Counted from the stretch's first letter, positions 33,584 through 43,963 are shown. The stretch is DNA of 64,000 bases from Pelagirhabdus alkalitolerans (GCF_900096905.1 NZ_FMYI01000003.1:1-64000), one strand, 5' to 3'. Made by a program: numbers and translations. Notes: a model not told the origin generated them from the letters alone.

Positions 33584-36580
33584 TTAATCCTCTTCATCGT
33601 CACCACTATTGTCATCATCGTTATTACTATTATCATTGTCATTATCATTGTCATTACCATTGTCATTACCGTCGTCATTATCATTACCATTACCATTACC
33701 GTTCTCATCGCCGTTATCATTTTCGTCTTCTTCGTCTTGATCATCAGAGTCTCCATTGTCATCAGAGTCTTCTTGATCATCATCATCATCATTGTCATCA
33801 TCGTCACTAAAGTCACCATCTACAAATGGAGAAGTCGGACTAGATTCTCGACCGAAGTAATCGACAGCGACGATTTCGTATACTGCGGGTCCACTGCCAA
33901 CATTAAGATCTGTGTCGGTCGTTGAGTCGTATTGTTCAAAATTACTATCTGGATCATCGGCACGATAAATACGATAGCCAACAACATCATTACTAGATGA
34001 GGCGTTCCAAGTCAGAACATTGCCAGATTTAGAAACAGAGCTAGGTGAGCTAGGGGCTGATCCATCATCTTCAATTTCATCCATATCTGGAATTTCAACA
34101 TCGTTCCATGCAGAGTTTCCACTAGGGATAAGTTGTGACATATCTTCAAGTTCATCATACCCCATATCGCTTAACCAATCTGGATCAAAAATGACACCAT
34201 CTTCTTCAGTAAATTCTTCGGGTGTGTCACTTCCTGCAATAACGGCTTCACCGTCGATCATCACGTATTGCCCCTCCATTAAACTTTCATCTTCATCGGT
34301 AGGAACAAATTCAGCATTAAAGATATCACTGCCGACCAATCCGAGTGATTCAGTTAATTCACTTGGTTGCATACCAGAGACCATAGAGTAGGAATCGGTG
34401 ACAATATTGTTAGGTTGATCAAATGAATTTGATGGTGCCATTAAATCTGGATCGACTTCAGTTGCTGCGTTTACAAGTGCAGCCCAGAATGCTTGAGTAC
34501 GTCCGCTGTATCCTGTTTCAAGCTGTTGTCTGTATTCATAACCCATCCAAGTCCCCATCGTGACATTAGGGTTTGTTGCGATAAACCAACTATCTGCAAC
34601 TTCGTTTGATGTACCTGTCTTACCAGCCCAATCAACACCTGGATTGGATAAGTTGTTGCGAGCTGTTGTACCAGTTCCACTGGTTAGAACATCCCGTAAC
34701 ATGTCGATCATTAGATAGCTTGTTTGAGGACTAAATATATCCTCAGATTCAGATTCATGTTCATAAATTTCTTCGCCATCAGGTGATTCAATTTTTTCAA
34801 TCATGTAGCCTTCTGTATATTGGCCATTATTCCCGAATGTTGAATAGCCATCTATATTTTCTGATACAGTTGCTTCAAAAGAACCGAGTGCGTTTGATTC
34901 ATATCGATAATTTTGTTCGGGAATGGAATCAAATCCCATCGGAACGAGATAGTCAGGAACTGGATCATTATCTTCAAGTATATCAACATAAGCAGACATA
35001 GCAGACACATTATATGAATTTACTAGTGCATCTCTTGCGCTAACGAGTCCATAGTAACGATCGCTCACGAAGTTAGTAGGGTATCCTAATCCGTATCCAT
35101 AATCTAAGTTAACATCAGCAATAATCGATCCTGGTTGCACAGCACCCTCTTCCATGCCAGGTCCATATACTAATAATGGCTTAGCGGTACTTCCTAATTG
35201 TCGATTAGCGTTTGTCGCAAAATTACGATTTTGAATGTCGTAATCACGACCTCCAACAAAGGCAATAATCGCACCTGATTCATTATCACGCAACACACTA
35301 CTTGCTTGAACGGGTGTGACTAATGGTATATCCTCACCAGTTTCGGGGTCTTGAGTCATAATAGCATCCCCATTATTATTTGTTGCTGTTTTATCAGGCC
35401 CATAATTATCATAGTCAGCTGCAACTTCTTGAAAGGCATCATAAATGTCTTTATCAATGGTCGTGTGAATTTCATAACCACCTTGAGACAATTCACGTGA
35501 TGCATACGTTTGATATTGTTCCGTTAATTCTTCACTATCTTCAATCTCTTCCATTGTGTATCCATCTTCGGTAGCGAGTTGTTCCATCATAATGTCTTCA
35601 GCTCGCCCTCTGATTTCCTCAGTCAAATAAGGATACTCTTCATAGGTTGAAGGAGAACGTGTCGTAAATGAATCGAGTAGGTCATATTCCAACGCTTCAT
35701 CGCGTTCTTCTTCCGTAATATAATCAGCTGAAACCATACGATTTAAGACAGTTTGCATACGATTTAACCCTGGTTGAAGACCTTCTTCATCTTTTAGTGC
35801 ACCATTCGTTGTAAATGGCGTATAAGCAATTGGACTTTGAGGCAATCCAGCAATAAAAGCTGATTGAGCTAAGTTTAGTTCGTCAGCTTCAACGCCAAAA
35901 ATACCTTCAGCAGCAGCCTTTATACCTGCAATATTTCGGCCATTAGCATTCCGTCCAAATGGAACGATGTTTAAGTATGCTTCAAGTATTTCATCTTTTT
36001 CCATGAAATGTTCAAGACGCATGGCCAAAATAATTTCTTGAGCTTTTCGATCAAAAGAAACCTCACTTGTTAAAATTTGATTTTTAATAATTTGTTGAGT
36101 TAACGTACTTCCGCCGGTTTGAGTAGCAGATCCAGTAAACTCTTGGAAGGTTGCTCTTAGGATGGCCTTCGGTACAATACCATTGTGAGTTTCAAAATAC
36201 TCATCCTCAGTTGCAATGATCGCATCAATGGCTTGGCTAGAGACATCGTCTAATTCTATTTCTTCTCTGTACAGGTCGGATCTTACTTCTCCCATGTAAA
36301 CATCATCTGCAAAGTAAATTTCAGATGTCTCTTCGTAATTATAGATATCATCAATCATCGAATCAGCTGAGCGTAGTGGTTCGTCCTGAACGAGAGAGGC
36401 AAAATAGCCAGCGCCTAAACCACCAATTAAAAAGATACCGATAATACCAATGAATAAAAAGAATAATATGACATTCCATACAATATCATAACTAATTCGA
36501 GCTATTCTTTGTATGATACCTTTATCAATTATTTCTTTAATTTTAAGCCAAAAATTCTTTAGTCTATCTTGAAAATTCAT
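33584..36580 (-). CDS. Class A penicillin-binding protein (PBP1A type) with FN3 domain and acidic tail
   Basis: A 998-residue bifunctional peptidoglycan synthase. One membrane helix (about residues 34-62) is followed by the glycosyltransferase-51 domain (TEDEYFETHNGI with catalytic Glu near 125; GGSTLTQQIIKN) and the transpeptidase domain with S464-TAK, S522-YN and K654-TGTS. A fibronectin-type III module (about 845-925) and a 74-residue tail of almost only Asp, Asn, Glu, Gly and Ser close the protein. It extends outside the membrane to polymerise and crosslink glycan. AGGAGG precedes the ATG. The tail is unusual and is treated separately. Confidence 0.94.
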   Translation of the reverse strand: MNFQDRLKNFWLKIKEIIDKGIIQRIARISYDIVWNVILFFLFIGIIGIFLIGGLGAGYFASLVQDEPLRSADSMIDDIYNYEETSEIYFADDVYMGEVRSDLYREEIELDDVSSQAIDAIIATEDEYFETHNGIVPKAILRATFQEFTGSATQTGGSTLTQQIIKNQILTSEVSFDRKAQEIILAMRLEHFMEKDEILEAYLNIVPFGRNANGRNIAGIKAAAEGIFGVEADELNLAQSAFIAGLPQSPIAYTPFTTNGALKDEEGLQPGLNRMQTVLNRMVSADYITEEERDEALEYDLLDSFTTRSPSTYEEYPYLTEEIRGRAEDIMMEQLATEDGYTMEEIEDSEELTEQYQTYASRELSQGGYEIHTTIDKDIYDAFQEVAADYDNYGPDKTATNNNGDAIMTQDPETGEDIPLVTPVQASSVLRDNESGAIIAFVGGRDYDIQNRNFATNANRQLGSTAKPLLVYGPGMEEGAVQPGSIIADVNLDYGYGLGYPTNFVSDRYYGLVSARDALVNSYNVSAMSAYVDILEDNDPVPDYLVPMGFDSIPEQNYRYESNALGSFEATVSENIDGYSTFGNNGQYTEGYMIEKIESPDGEEIYEHESESEDIFSPQTSYLMIDMLRDVLTSGTGTTARNNLSNPGVDWAGKTGTSNEVADSWFIATNPNVTMGTWMGYEYRQQLETGYSGRTQAFWAALVNAATEVDPDLMAPSNSFDQPNNIVTDSYSMVSGMQPSELTESLGLVGSDIFNAEFVPTDEDESLMEGQYVMIDGEAVIAGSDTPEEFTEEDGVIFDPDWLSDMGYDELEDMSQLIPSGNSAWNDVEIPDMDEIEDDGSAPSSPSSVSKSGNVLTWNASSSNDVVGYRIYRADDPDSNFEQYDSTTDTDLNVGSGPAVYEIVAVDYFGRESSPTSPFVDGDFSDDDDNDDDDDQEDSDDNGDSDDQDEEDENDNGDENGNGNGNDNDDGNDNGNDNDNDNDNSNNDDDNSGDDEED
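33587..33808 (-). repeat. Low-complexity GAY/AAY triplet tract encoding the PBP acidic tail
   Basis: About 220 bases at the 3' end of the PBP gene consist mostly of GAT/GAC/AAT/AAC/GGT codons in imperfect short tandem units (Asp-Asn-Asp-Asn, Gly-Asn-Gly-Asn). The plus strand reads as repeated TCATTATC-like words. Such tracts expand and contract by slippage. Confidence 0.85.
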
Positions 36581-36671
36581 TTATAATACCTCCTAAAAAT
36601 GCAATCTATATTATATCACATTTGATAAGTGGGAAAAGGTTTTTGAAAGAAATACCTAAAAAAACTTGTGT

Positions 36672-36700
36672 TTGTCATCAAATTATGATATTAATGTAAC
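36672..36700 (+). promoter_or_regulatory. Probable sigma-A promoter of tyrS
   Basis: TTGTCA (36672-36677) and TGTAAC (36695-36700) are separated by exactly 17 bases, about 30 bases before the T-box leader. The -10 matches consensus at four of six positions. Confidence 0.5.
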
Positions 36701-36732
36701 ACAATAGTCATTTTAAAAGCGATGAAAGAATG

Positions 36733-36946
36733 AAGTAATTTTATTGGTCACTGTTAAAAGAGAGCTGATGGTTGCTGCGAATCAGTACATACTAATAAAG
36801 TGAATTACGTTCCTTGAGCTGTTCTAATTAGTAGAACCGGTATTTAGATGCCGTTATCTAAATGAAGTGGCAATCAATGAATTGCAACTAGGGTGGTACC
36901 GCGAGCAGATTCGTCCCTGATTTGGGAGATGTCTGTTCTTTTTTTG
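36733..36946 (+). ncRNA. Tyrosine T-box riboswitch (tyrS leader)
   Basis: The conserved T-box sequence AGGGTGGTACCGCG is at 36890-36903, followed by a terminator (GAGCAGA at 36903-36909 pairing with TCTGTTC at 36932-36938, then T residues to 36945). Stem I is closed by GTAATT (36735-36740) with AATTAC (36803-36808), and TAC at 36786-36788, a tyrosine codon, sits in the expected specifier-loop position. Uncharged tRNA-Tyr would favour the antiterminator and allow tyrS transcription. The outer start of stem I is approximate. Confidence 0.92.
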
Positions 36947-36971
36947 TGTCAAAAATGGAAGAAAAATGTGA

Positions 36972-38252
<1,281 letters not shown>

Positions 38253-38377
38253 TGACTATCAACGCTGCCATTAAATTATCCAAATTCACTTAATAAGGTT
38301 CAATTTTTTGACTAACACATCTAGCTGGTACGTGATCACAATCTTTATTGTGGATTAAAGGAAAGGTGGTTGAAAAT

Positions 38378-38887
38378 TTGTTTCTAGTAAAGCCATCTAC
38401 GCACTATGAAAATCAATATATGGATTTCTATAACGATTGGAAATCCAGCGAGGAAGAAATGGTTCCCTTTGTAATAAAAAAAGAACCCATTAATTTTCAA
38501 TCAATGTTGGATTACCTATTAGATTGTGAAAAAGGCATAGAGCCACCAGAAAATTGGATTCCAGAAAATTCAACTTACTGGTTAATAGACAATCAAGAAG
38601 TGATTGGTGTTGTGAATATTCGTCATTATCTAACAAAACCATTATTTAATGCTGGTGGTCACATTGGTTATGGTATTAGACCTTCAAAAAGGAATAATGG
38701 CTATGCTACACAAATTCTTTCCCTAGCTTTAGAAAAGGCTCGTGACCTTAATTTAGATAAAGTTCTTTTAGTTTGTCATTCAACGAATACAGCATCTAAA
38801 AAAATTATCTTAAAAAATGGTGGGGAAATGGATAATGATTATAATGATGGGGAGAACATATTAAATAGATTTTGGATATATTGTTAA
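38378..38887 (+). CDS. GNAT-family N-acetyltransferase
   Basis: A 169-residue GNAT enzyme. The acetyl-CoA-binding motif A is GHIGYGIRPSKRNNGYATQIL (residues ~105-125), with the pyrophosphate loop RxxGxA, then the helix to LVCHSTNTASKKIILKNGG. The family acetylates amines of small molecules or protein N-termini; the substrate is unknown. Start TTG at 38378 has AAAGGTGG 8 bases upstream; the frame is open further but lacks a ribosome binding site. A very strong hairpin follows. It has no counterpart I know at this place in B. subtilis, so may be an acquired gene. Confidence 0.82.
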   Translation: MFLVKPSTHYENQYMDFYNDWKSSEEEMVPFVIKKEPINFQSMLDYLLDCEKGIEPPENWIPENSTYWLIDNQEVIGVVNIRHYLTKPLFNAGGHIGYGIRPSKRNNGYATQILSLALEKARDLNLDKVLLVCHSTNTASKKIILKNGGEMDNDYNDGENILNRFWIYC

Positions 38888-38957
38888 TCGAACAATAATA
38901 TCAATTAAGTCGTTTCAGTTTTCTTGTTTATGACAAGATTAACTTTATTATTCCCAT

Positions 38958-39001
38958 TCAAAAAGGAGGGTAACATGTGCGCATGTTACCCTCCTTTTTC
39001 G
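38958..39001. terminator. Bidirectional terminator between the GNAT and CDF genes
   Basis: A perfect 18-bp stem (38960-38977 with 38982-38999), flanked by A and T runs, separates convergent genes. Confidence 0.92.
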
Positions 39002-39003
39002 AT

Positions 39004-39912
39004 TTAAATTGACCATTTACGATCTTGAGTAAATAGAACGGTTAACCATTGATCGTGTGGATATTGATCTAGATGAGATTTCAGCGTTTCTCTGATTTGA
39101 TCTTGTTCTTTAATGGTTAATTCCTTTGAAGTAATAAAGTCGACTTCAACCCAAAGTGTTTTACCTACTTTAGAGACGCGCGTAAAGCTTTCATCGAATT
39201 GATAATCAATAACGAGCTCATTCACGAAATGCTTAATCTCTTCAGATACGGTTCCTCGTGGTGGCATATCTAAAATTTCTCTTAATGCTGTACCCATTTC
39301 TTGAATGGGCACTTTAATGAAATAAATCGAGACAAGAACGACCATCAATGGATCGATGTAAGGAACTAGCCATTGTAAGTTATCAAATTGCAAAAGTACA
39401 AACGATATAACAAAACCTATTAATACACCTACACTGACTAAAGAATCCATATACCATTGATTTCCTTCAGCTTGTATAAGAGCTGACCTCACGTTTTTAC
39501 CTATTTTAATCAAGTACCATGTAATCAATACACATAACACGGTTGCAATAGCTGAGTATAAGAGAGCAAACCCTACTTCAATCTCACGACCACCTGTAAA
39601 TAAAGCCATAATGGCAGACGCAAGTGAACCGATGACTAAAATCAAAATAACAAAGTATTTAATCAACACAACAAGAGGTTCAATCTTATCTTTTCCAAAA
39701 GGATAGTTCTCCATATCACTTTTGTTCATAAAACGAGATGCAGTTAAAGATAATAAAGATAGCCCTAAACTAACAAGCGAATAAAGCCCATCGAATAAAA
39801 TCATCTGAGCGCCTACTATTAATCCTATCACAATACCTGAAACCGAAAAAACAAGAGCACCGTAGACCGATAACTTGAGTACAGTGTGCTCTCGTTTCAT
39901 ATTTTCATACAT
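39004..39912 (-). CDS. Cation diffusion facilitator (CDF) transporter
   Basis: A 302-residue membrane transporter of the CDF family with six membrane segments (about residues 12-32, 37-55, 85-105, 115-137, 158-180, 185-200) and a ~90-residue C-terminal cytosolic domain. Family stretches are FDGLYSLVSLGLSLL with the metal-site Asp, and NYPFGKDKIEPLV. The family exports divalent metals by proton or cation antiport; the usual HxxxD pair in helix 5 is replaced by NQWYMDS, so the metal cannot be named. AGGAG precedes the ATG. Confidence 0.87.
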   Translation of the reverse strand: MYENMKREHTVLKLSVYGALVFSVSGIVIGLIVGAQMILFDGLYSLVSLGLSLLSLTASRFMNKSDMENYPFGKDKIEPLVVLIKYFVILILVIGSLASAIMALFTGGREIEVGFALLYSAIATVLCVLITWYLIKIGKNVRSALIQAEGNQWYMDSLVSVGVLIGFVISFVLLQFDNLQWLVPYIDPLMVVLVSIYFIKVPIQEMGTALREILDMPPRGTVSEEIKHFVNELVIDYQFDESFTRVSKVGKTLWVEVDFITSKELTIKEQDQIRETLKSHLDQYPHDQWLTVLFTQDRKWSI

Positions 39913-39975
39913 ATTATCTGCTCCTATCTAATTAATCCAATAGATAGTTTAGCATAAAATGTCATAAAATGCTCG

Positions 39976-41088
39976 TTATTCACTTTCCACATCCTGTTGT
40001 TCAATTTCTTGATAGCGTCTATTTTGCCTGTAACCATATGCGATGTTGCGAACGAGCTCATCGCTTTCAGAACTTGCCCCAACCGAACCAGCAAGTGTTG
40101 CAACTGATGTTGCTAGCCAGCTAAGTCTTAAAAAAGCAGCAAAGTCTATTTCTTTATCAACATCGGTTAGTGATTCAAATAAATCCGGTGGTACAAAGAG
40201 GATAATGGCAGTCGAGAAAATAACAAATAAAACAAGGTAATAGGCAATAACAGCAATTGAAAGTGTTGATAAGGTTGTTGCATTGTATAATCGTTTAAAT
40301 CGTTTTCCGCCTTTTTGGGTTCGTTTTTCCCAAAGTTGATGTGAAACAATCATCCAGATGACCATACTGGCAATGGAGGCAAAAGTCATACCGATCAATC
40401 GAAAGAGATTATAACTCAAACTCAATTCCCATAAAGTTGGGAAAATTAACGAATAAGCCCCTGTTGCAAATGCTACAGCAATAATGGGCTTAAATGAGGC
40501 GATGACGGCCCATGGCCTGTTTGCATAAGTCATACCTAGTAGTGTACGTAAACGTCCGTTTATTTTAGGAATGACTAAGTATCGAATAATCGATAAGTCA
40601 TTGGATAATGTTTTTTCGATACGGCGAATGGGAGATAGGTTGAACTTTCTCTTGTATCGATGAGTTGCTGTTTTTTTAACTTCTTTATGTTTATTTTCTT
40701 GCTCGTGTAATTCATGAATTAATTTCTGAATTAATTGTTTTGTCCGTTTTTGCATTGGAGGTGCTCCAAGTGCAGGGATGGACAGTTGGGCAATGCCTTT
40801 TTTTATATTTACATCAGCTAAAACAACATCATCATTATCAAACAAAGGAAGATCGGTCACACAAATGGTATAGTCCCAATTTTGTTTATTTGATATATGA
40901 TTCGCCTCATCAATAATTTCATCAGCTGTTTCAGCTGCACCTGTTAATGGATCTGTAATAAGATCTAATTTCCAATTATAATCAGAATCAACTTGTTCTT
41001 CGCAATAGGTTGCGAGTTCATCAATTAATCGATTTGTCATATATTCAGGAAGCTCTGGTGCACAGATGAAACCGAGGTGCTTGTCCAT
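39976..41088 (-). CDS. Membrane protein of unknown function
   Basis: A 370-residue protein. The first ~150 residues look like a soluble alpha/beta domain (HLGFICAPELPEYMTNRLIDEL; WDYTICVTDLPLF; SIPALGAP), followed by a basic linker and about four hydrophobic segments (near 195-215, 225-250, 273-298 and 315-340). Similar proteins in some Bacillus genomes carry the label 5,10-methylene-tetrahydrofolate dehydrogenase; I see no FolD motif here and do not support that name. The ribosome binding site is GAGGAG. It is 63 bases upstream of the CDF gene in the same direction. Confidence 0.65.
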   Translation of the reverse strand: MDKHLGFICAPELPEYMTNRLIDELATYCEEQVDSDYNWKLDLITDPLTGAAETADEIIDEANHISNKQNWDYTICVTDLPLFDNDDVVLADVNIKKGIAQLSIPALGAPPMQKRTKQLIQKLIHELHEQENKHKEVKKTATHRYKRKFNLSPIRRIEKTLSNDLSIIRYLVIPKINGRLRTLLGMTYANRPWAVIASFKPIIAVAFATGAYSLIFPTLWELSLSYNLFRLIGMTFASIASMVIWMIVSHQLWEKRTQKGGKRFKRLYNATTLSTLSIAVIAYYLVLFVIFSTAIILFVPPDLFESLTDVDKEIDFAAFLRLSWLATSVATLAGSVGASSESDELVRNIAYGYRQNRRYQEIEQQDVESE

Positions 41089-41149
41089 CCAATCACTCCT
41101 CTTTTTTCAATCTATACGTCTATTACCCAAATTGAAAGTATATTAACCT

Positions 41150-41192
41150 AAAAAAAACCCAAAAACCTGAGATAGGTTTTTGGGTTTTTTTA
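41150..41192. terminator. Orphan bidirectional terminator hairpin
   Basis: A 17-bp stem (41152-41168 with 41174-41190), 5-base loop and T runs in both directions. It lies upstream of the minus-strand gene ending transcription elsewhere and no intact gene points into it from either side. Confidence 0.8.
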
Positions 41193-41238
41193 GAAGATAC
41201 GTAAAAATATTATTAATAAATTATGAATTTAAAAGTGA

Positions 41239-41353
41239 ATGTATTTCGATACTTTAAAAGATCTTCATATAAAAAGAATAATTTTCATCTGAACTTGAAG
41301 ATTATTTGAATGAGTTAGTAGAAAACCATAAAGAAAGATCGATTGATGAATAG
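41239..41353 (+). pseudogene. Possible frameshifted remnant of a small gene
   Basis: An ATG at 41239 opens a frame (MYFDTLKDLHIKRIIF) that breaks at 41282-41290; a +1 frame continues with SSELEDYLNELVENHKERSIDE and stops at 41351. Removal of one T from the run at 41282-41285 would join them to 37 residues. The C-terminal part is a plausible amphipathic helix. There is no good ribosome binding site or family match. The rest of 41354-41784 contains no gene that I can support. Confidence 0.3.
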
Positions 41354-41784
41354 AATATAAGCGATTAAAAAACTTTGACTAGGCATCGAAGGAGTTTAAG
41401 CAGTCAAACTAACAAAGAGTAGCTTAAAGTATTAGTTACTATTGCACAATTTAATAAGATTAAAAGTTAGTTTAAAAGTTCAAATTACAGGTTATATATT
41501 CCTAATAGTGATGCAGCATCCTTTACATGTTATGTAGTCTGGAAAACATCTCCTTAAATTTATTTTTTGGGGGCTACTTTATATTTCATTTTAATTATGT
41601 TTTCCTTAAACGCTTGTATTTATACACAGAACTTTTCTTGCTTTCAATGCATATAATTATCTTATAAGGAAAGAATATTGTATAATATAATTAAATTATT
41701 TAACATGCATCATATTGTTTTTTAATAAGAATATATATATAATTTGATTAAAGATTTTTAAAATAGGAAATTGAGGTGTCTATA

Positions 41785-41958
41785 ATGGCAACCAAAAGTT
41801 TTACAACTGACTTCAAATTTAATCAGAAACAAGCACAAAAACTTATAAACGCAATAGAGAATAGTAAAGACACGCAATATAAACCATCACAACGAGTTAA
41901 TGAGGTAAGTGATCCAGAAGCGATTAAAAATATTATCCAGTCGACTAGGGATAATTAA
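41785..41958 (+). CDS. 57-residue protein paired with a GNAT enzyme (antitoxin-like)
   Basis: A small hydrophilic protein beginning MATKSFTTDFKFNQKQAQKL, with a predicted helix and a flexible C-terminal half (NEVSDPEAIKNIIQ). Short proteins with this opening occur in other Firmicutes next to a GNAT-type gene. Its stop TAA overlaps the ATG of that gene by one base (TAATG), so translation is coupled. The ATG has GAGGTG 7 bases upstream. The size, tight coupling and partner suggest the antitoxin half of a pair, but no DNA-binding motif is evident. Confidence 0.65.
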   Translation: MATKSFTTDFKFNQKQAQKLINAIENSKDTQYKPSQRVNEVSDPEAIKNIIQSTRDN

Positions 41959-42578
41959 TGGCTTTAGATGTTGTTTCATTAACAGATATTTTGAATTCGG
42001 ACATCAGTGAAGAGGAGGTCAAAGACCTTCTCTTTACTTTTGAAACGATACAAAGTGATGGAGTAAGTGGTGCTGCTGACGTGGAGTATTTTTTTCACTA
42101 TAAAGCGATTGAGTTTGAGAAATTGGATATATCCAGAACATACTTAGTTTTTAGTACATATAAAGAAAAGCGTATTTTGAGTGGATATTTTTCAATATCT
42201 AATAGGCCATTAGCCATTAGCAAAAAAAATTTTACAAAGCTGACTAATTCAATGAAAAAGCGTTTAATGGGTGTTGGTCATAGAACTGAACAAAATTCAT
42301 ACGAAATTAAAGGTTTTTTGATCGGACAGATAGGTAGAAACTTTAGTGAAAAGTCAAGAAATTCTAACGGGGCTACTGGCAGAGATTTGATGGCTTTTGC
42401 ACAAAATAAAATATTGGAAGCTCACAAAATAGTGGGGGGGAGAATTGTTTATCTTGAATGTCAACATGATCAAAAGCTTATTTCATTTTACCGTGACCAT
42501 GGATTTATTGAGCTAGAAGACTATGAATCTGTTAATGGTTTAGCTATGTTGGTAAAACGTTTGAAACAACCTGAGTAG
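41958..42578 (+). CDS. GNAT-like acetyltransferase, possible toxin
   Basis: A 206-residue protein with a C-terminal GNAT core: strand FLIGQIGRNF, a glycine-rich loop NSNGATGRDLMAFAQNKI in the place of the acetyl-CoA loop (about residues 133-150), and IVYLECQHDQKLISFYRDHGFIEL (about 165-188), the classic motif B ending. The first ~75 residues are a separate extension with DVEYFFHYKAIEFEKL. GNAT toxins acetylate charged tRNAs, but this is an analogy. It is coupled to the 57-residue gene. A terminator-like hairpin follows only 276 bases later. Confidence 0.7.
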   Translation: MALDVVSLTDILNSDISEEEVKDLLFTFETIQSDGVSGAADVEYFFHYKAIEFEKLDISRTYLVFSTYKEKRILSGYFSISNRPLAISKKNFTKLTNSMKKRLMGVGHRTEQNSYEIKGFLIGQIGRNFSEKSRNSNGATGRDLMAFAQNKILEAHKIVGGRIVYLECQHDQKLISFYRDHGFIELEDYESVNGLAMLVKRLKQPE

Positions 42579-43095
42579 AGTGAATTGATCATATGTAGAG
42601 TTCAATTGTTATAGTTCTAAAGATTTTCTTCATCCCTTTTTCTTTTTAAAATATGATTCTCTTGATCGGGATAGGTCATAAAAGAAACATTGTCTGCTTT
42701 TGCTGAAAGAAAAAAGCAAATTAGTTAATTCTTACATGTCTGAAGAAAAAATTGGAACAGTTCTAATTCTCTTGTCATTGAGTAAGAACGAACAATTAAA
42801 CTTAAACAACACGTTGGATATGTGTTTCTAAACTAACATTGAATGAATTCACTAAAAAAGTAATTGAGAGCGTAACTACCTAATGTAAGGTGTGCTCAAT
42901 TACTTTTTTGTATGCTTAGCGGCTGTTTAATGTAGATTTGTGGAGGTGAGTTCATCACTAAAGATTAAAACTGTGAACGAATCGTTACTCTATACCCGAA
43001 AAACGTGCAGATGTGAATTTCACATATAGCTTAATGTGCTCTAGAAACGGAAATTCCACATCAGTTTCTGCGTTATTCTGCATATATTAATCCAA
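42579..43095. other. Intergenic region with no gene
   Basis: About 517 AT-rich bases between the GNAT pair and the rpsD terminator. I find no ORF with a ribosome binding site. It holds one terminator-like hairpin (42854-42910) and a perfect 15-base palindrome at 43011-43025, ATGTGAATTTCACAT. It is probably the decayed edge of an accessory insertion. Confidence 0.55.
42854..42910. terminator. Terminator-like hairpin in the accessory gap
   Basis: A ~15-bp stem (42854-42868 with 42895-42909) with a 26-base loop and T-rich flanks on both sides. It may end transcripts of the GNAT pair. Confidence 0.65.
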
Positions 43096-43143
43096 ATAAA
43101 AAACCCTGAAACACTTGATTTAACAAGGTTTCTAGGGTTTTTA
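43096..43143 (-). terminator. Terminator of rpsD
   Basis: A stem of about 14 paired bases with a bulge (AAAAACCCT...GAAAC against GTTTC...AGGGTTTTT), followed on the minus strand by T residues, 27 bases after the rpsD stop. Confidence 0.8.
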
Positions 43144-43169
43144 ATCTTAGTATGTGCATACTCAATTTT

Positions 43170-43772
43170 TTAACGTGAGTACCACTCAACGATAAGTGCT
43201 TCATTAATCTCAGCTGGTAACTCTGAACGCTCTGGGAAGCGTGTTAGAGAACCTTCTAGCTTGTCTGCATCGAATGAAACATATTCAGGAACAAATGTGT
43301 TCGCTTCGATTGCTTCTGCAATGATGTCAAGTTTTTGTGATTTTTCACGTACGCCAATTACTTGGTTAGGTTGAATGCTGTAAGATGGGATATCTACACG
43401 AGCACCATCCACAGTAATATGGCCATGGTTTACTAGCTGACGAGCTTGACGACGTGTACGAGCAAGGCCTAAACGATAAACCATATTATCTAAGCGTGAT
43501 TCAAGAAGGATCATGAAGTTTTCACCATGAACACCTTTCATTTTACCAGCTTTGTTGAATAAGTTTAGGAATTGACGCTCATTCAAGCCGTACATGAAAC
43601 GTAGTTTTTGTTTTTCTTGAAGCTGTAAGCCATATTCAGATAGCTTTTTACGTTGATTAGGACCATGTTGTCCTGGTGCGTAAGGGCGTTTGTCTAACTC
43701 CTTACCTGTACCTGTTAATGAGATACCTAATCGACGAGATCTTTTCCATACAGGACCTGTATAACGAGACAT
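43170..43772 (-). CDS. rpsD: Ribosomal protein S4 (RpsD)
   Basis: A 200-residue 30S protein that starts assembly of the 16S rRNA 5' domain and has a role in translational accuracy. The N-terminal part ([29 protein letters not shown]) and the S4 domain (about 92-155: [31 protein letters not shown]) are clear. The ATG at 43772 with AAGGAGAG upstream is the start; the longer ORF into the leader is not the protein. Monocistronic, as in B. subtilis. Confidence 0.97.
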   Translation of the reverse strand: MSRYTGPVWKRSRRLGISLTGTGKELDKRPYAPGQHGPNQRKKLSEYGLQLQEKQKLRFMYGLNERQFLNLFNKAGKMKGVHGENFMILLESRLDNMVYRLGLARTRRQARQLVNHGHITVDGARVDIPSYSIQPNQVIGVREKSQKLDIIAEAIEANTFVPEYVSFDADKLEGSLTRFPERSELPAEINEALIVEWYSR

Positions 43773-43957
43773 AAAATAATCTCTCCTTCTAGTATTAGAT
43801 TTTGCATAAAAGAAGATATAGTGTTCCATTGTCGCTTGGCATTTTGTTTTCATGTACCATCGCTCCAGCAGCAGAGAGTTACACGATACACCTTAATTTA
43901 TTATATAAGGAACAAAATGAACAACCGGTGGTTCACAAAGGCTACCTTTTTTACACA
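43773..43957 (-). promoter_or_regulatory. rpsD 5' leader, possible S4 autoregulatory RNA
   Basis: From the predicted promoter to the start codon there are about 185 untranslated bases. B. subtilis rpsD is autoregulated through a structured leader of comparable length, in which S4 binds a pseudoknot. A structured RNA is therefore expected here; I cannot draw the pseudoknot confidently by eye. Confidence 0.5.
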
Positions 43958-43963
43958 AAGTAC

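Noticed and set aside
33505..33819. Met/Thr/Ile-rich and His/Tyr/Arg-rich ORFs in both strands
   Set aside because: They are other-frame readings of the triplet tract that encodes the PBP acidic tail.
43011..43025. Perfect 15-base palindrome as a regulator site
   Set aside because: It is not close to any gene start, so a role cannot be supported; only noted in the gap entry.
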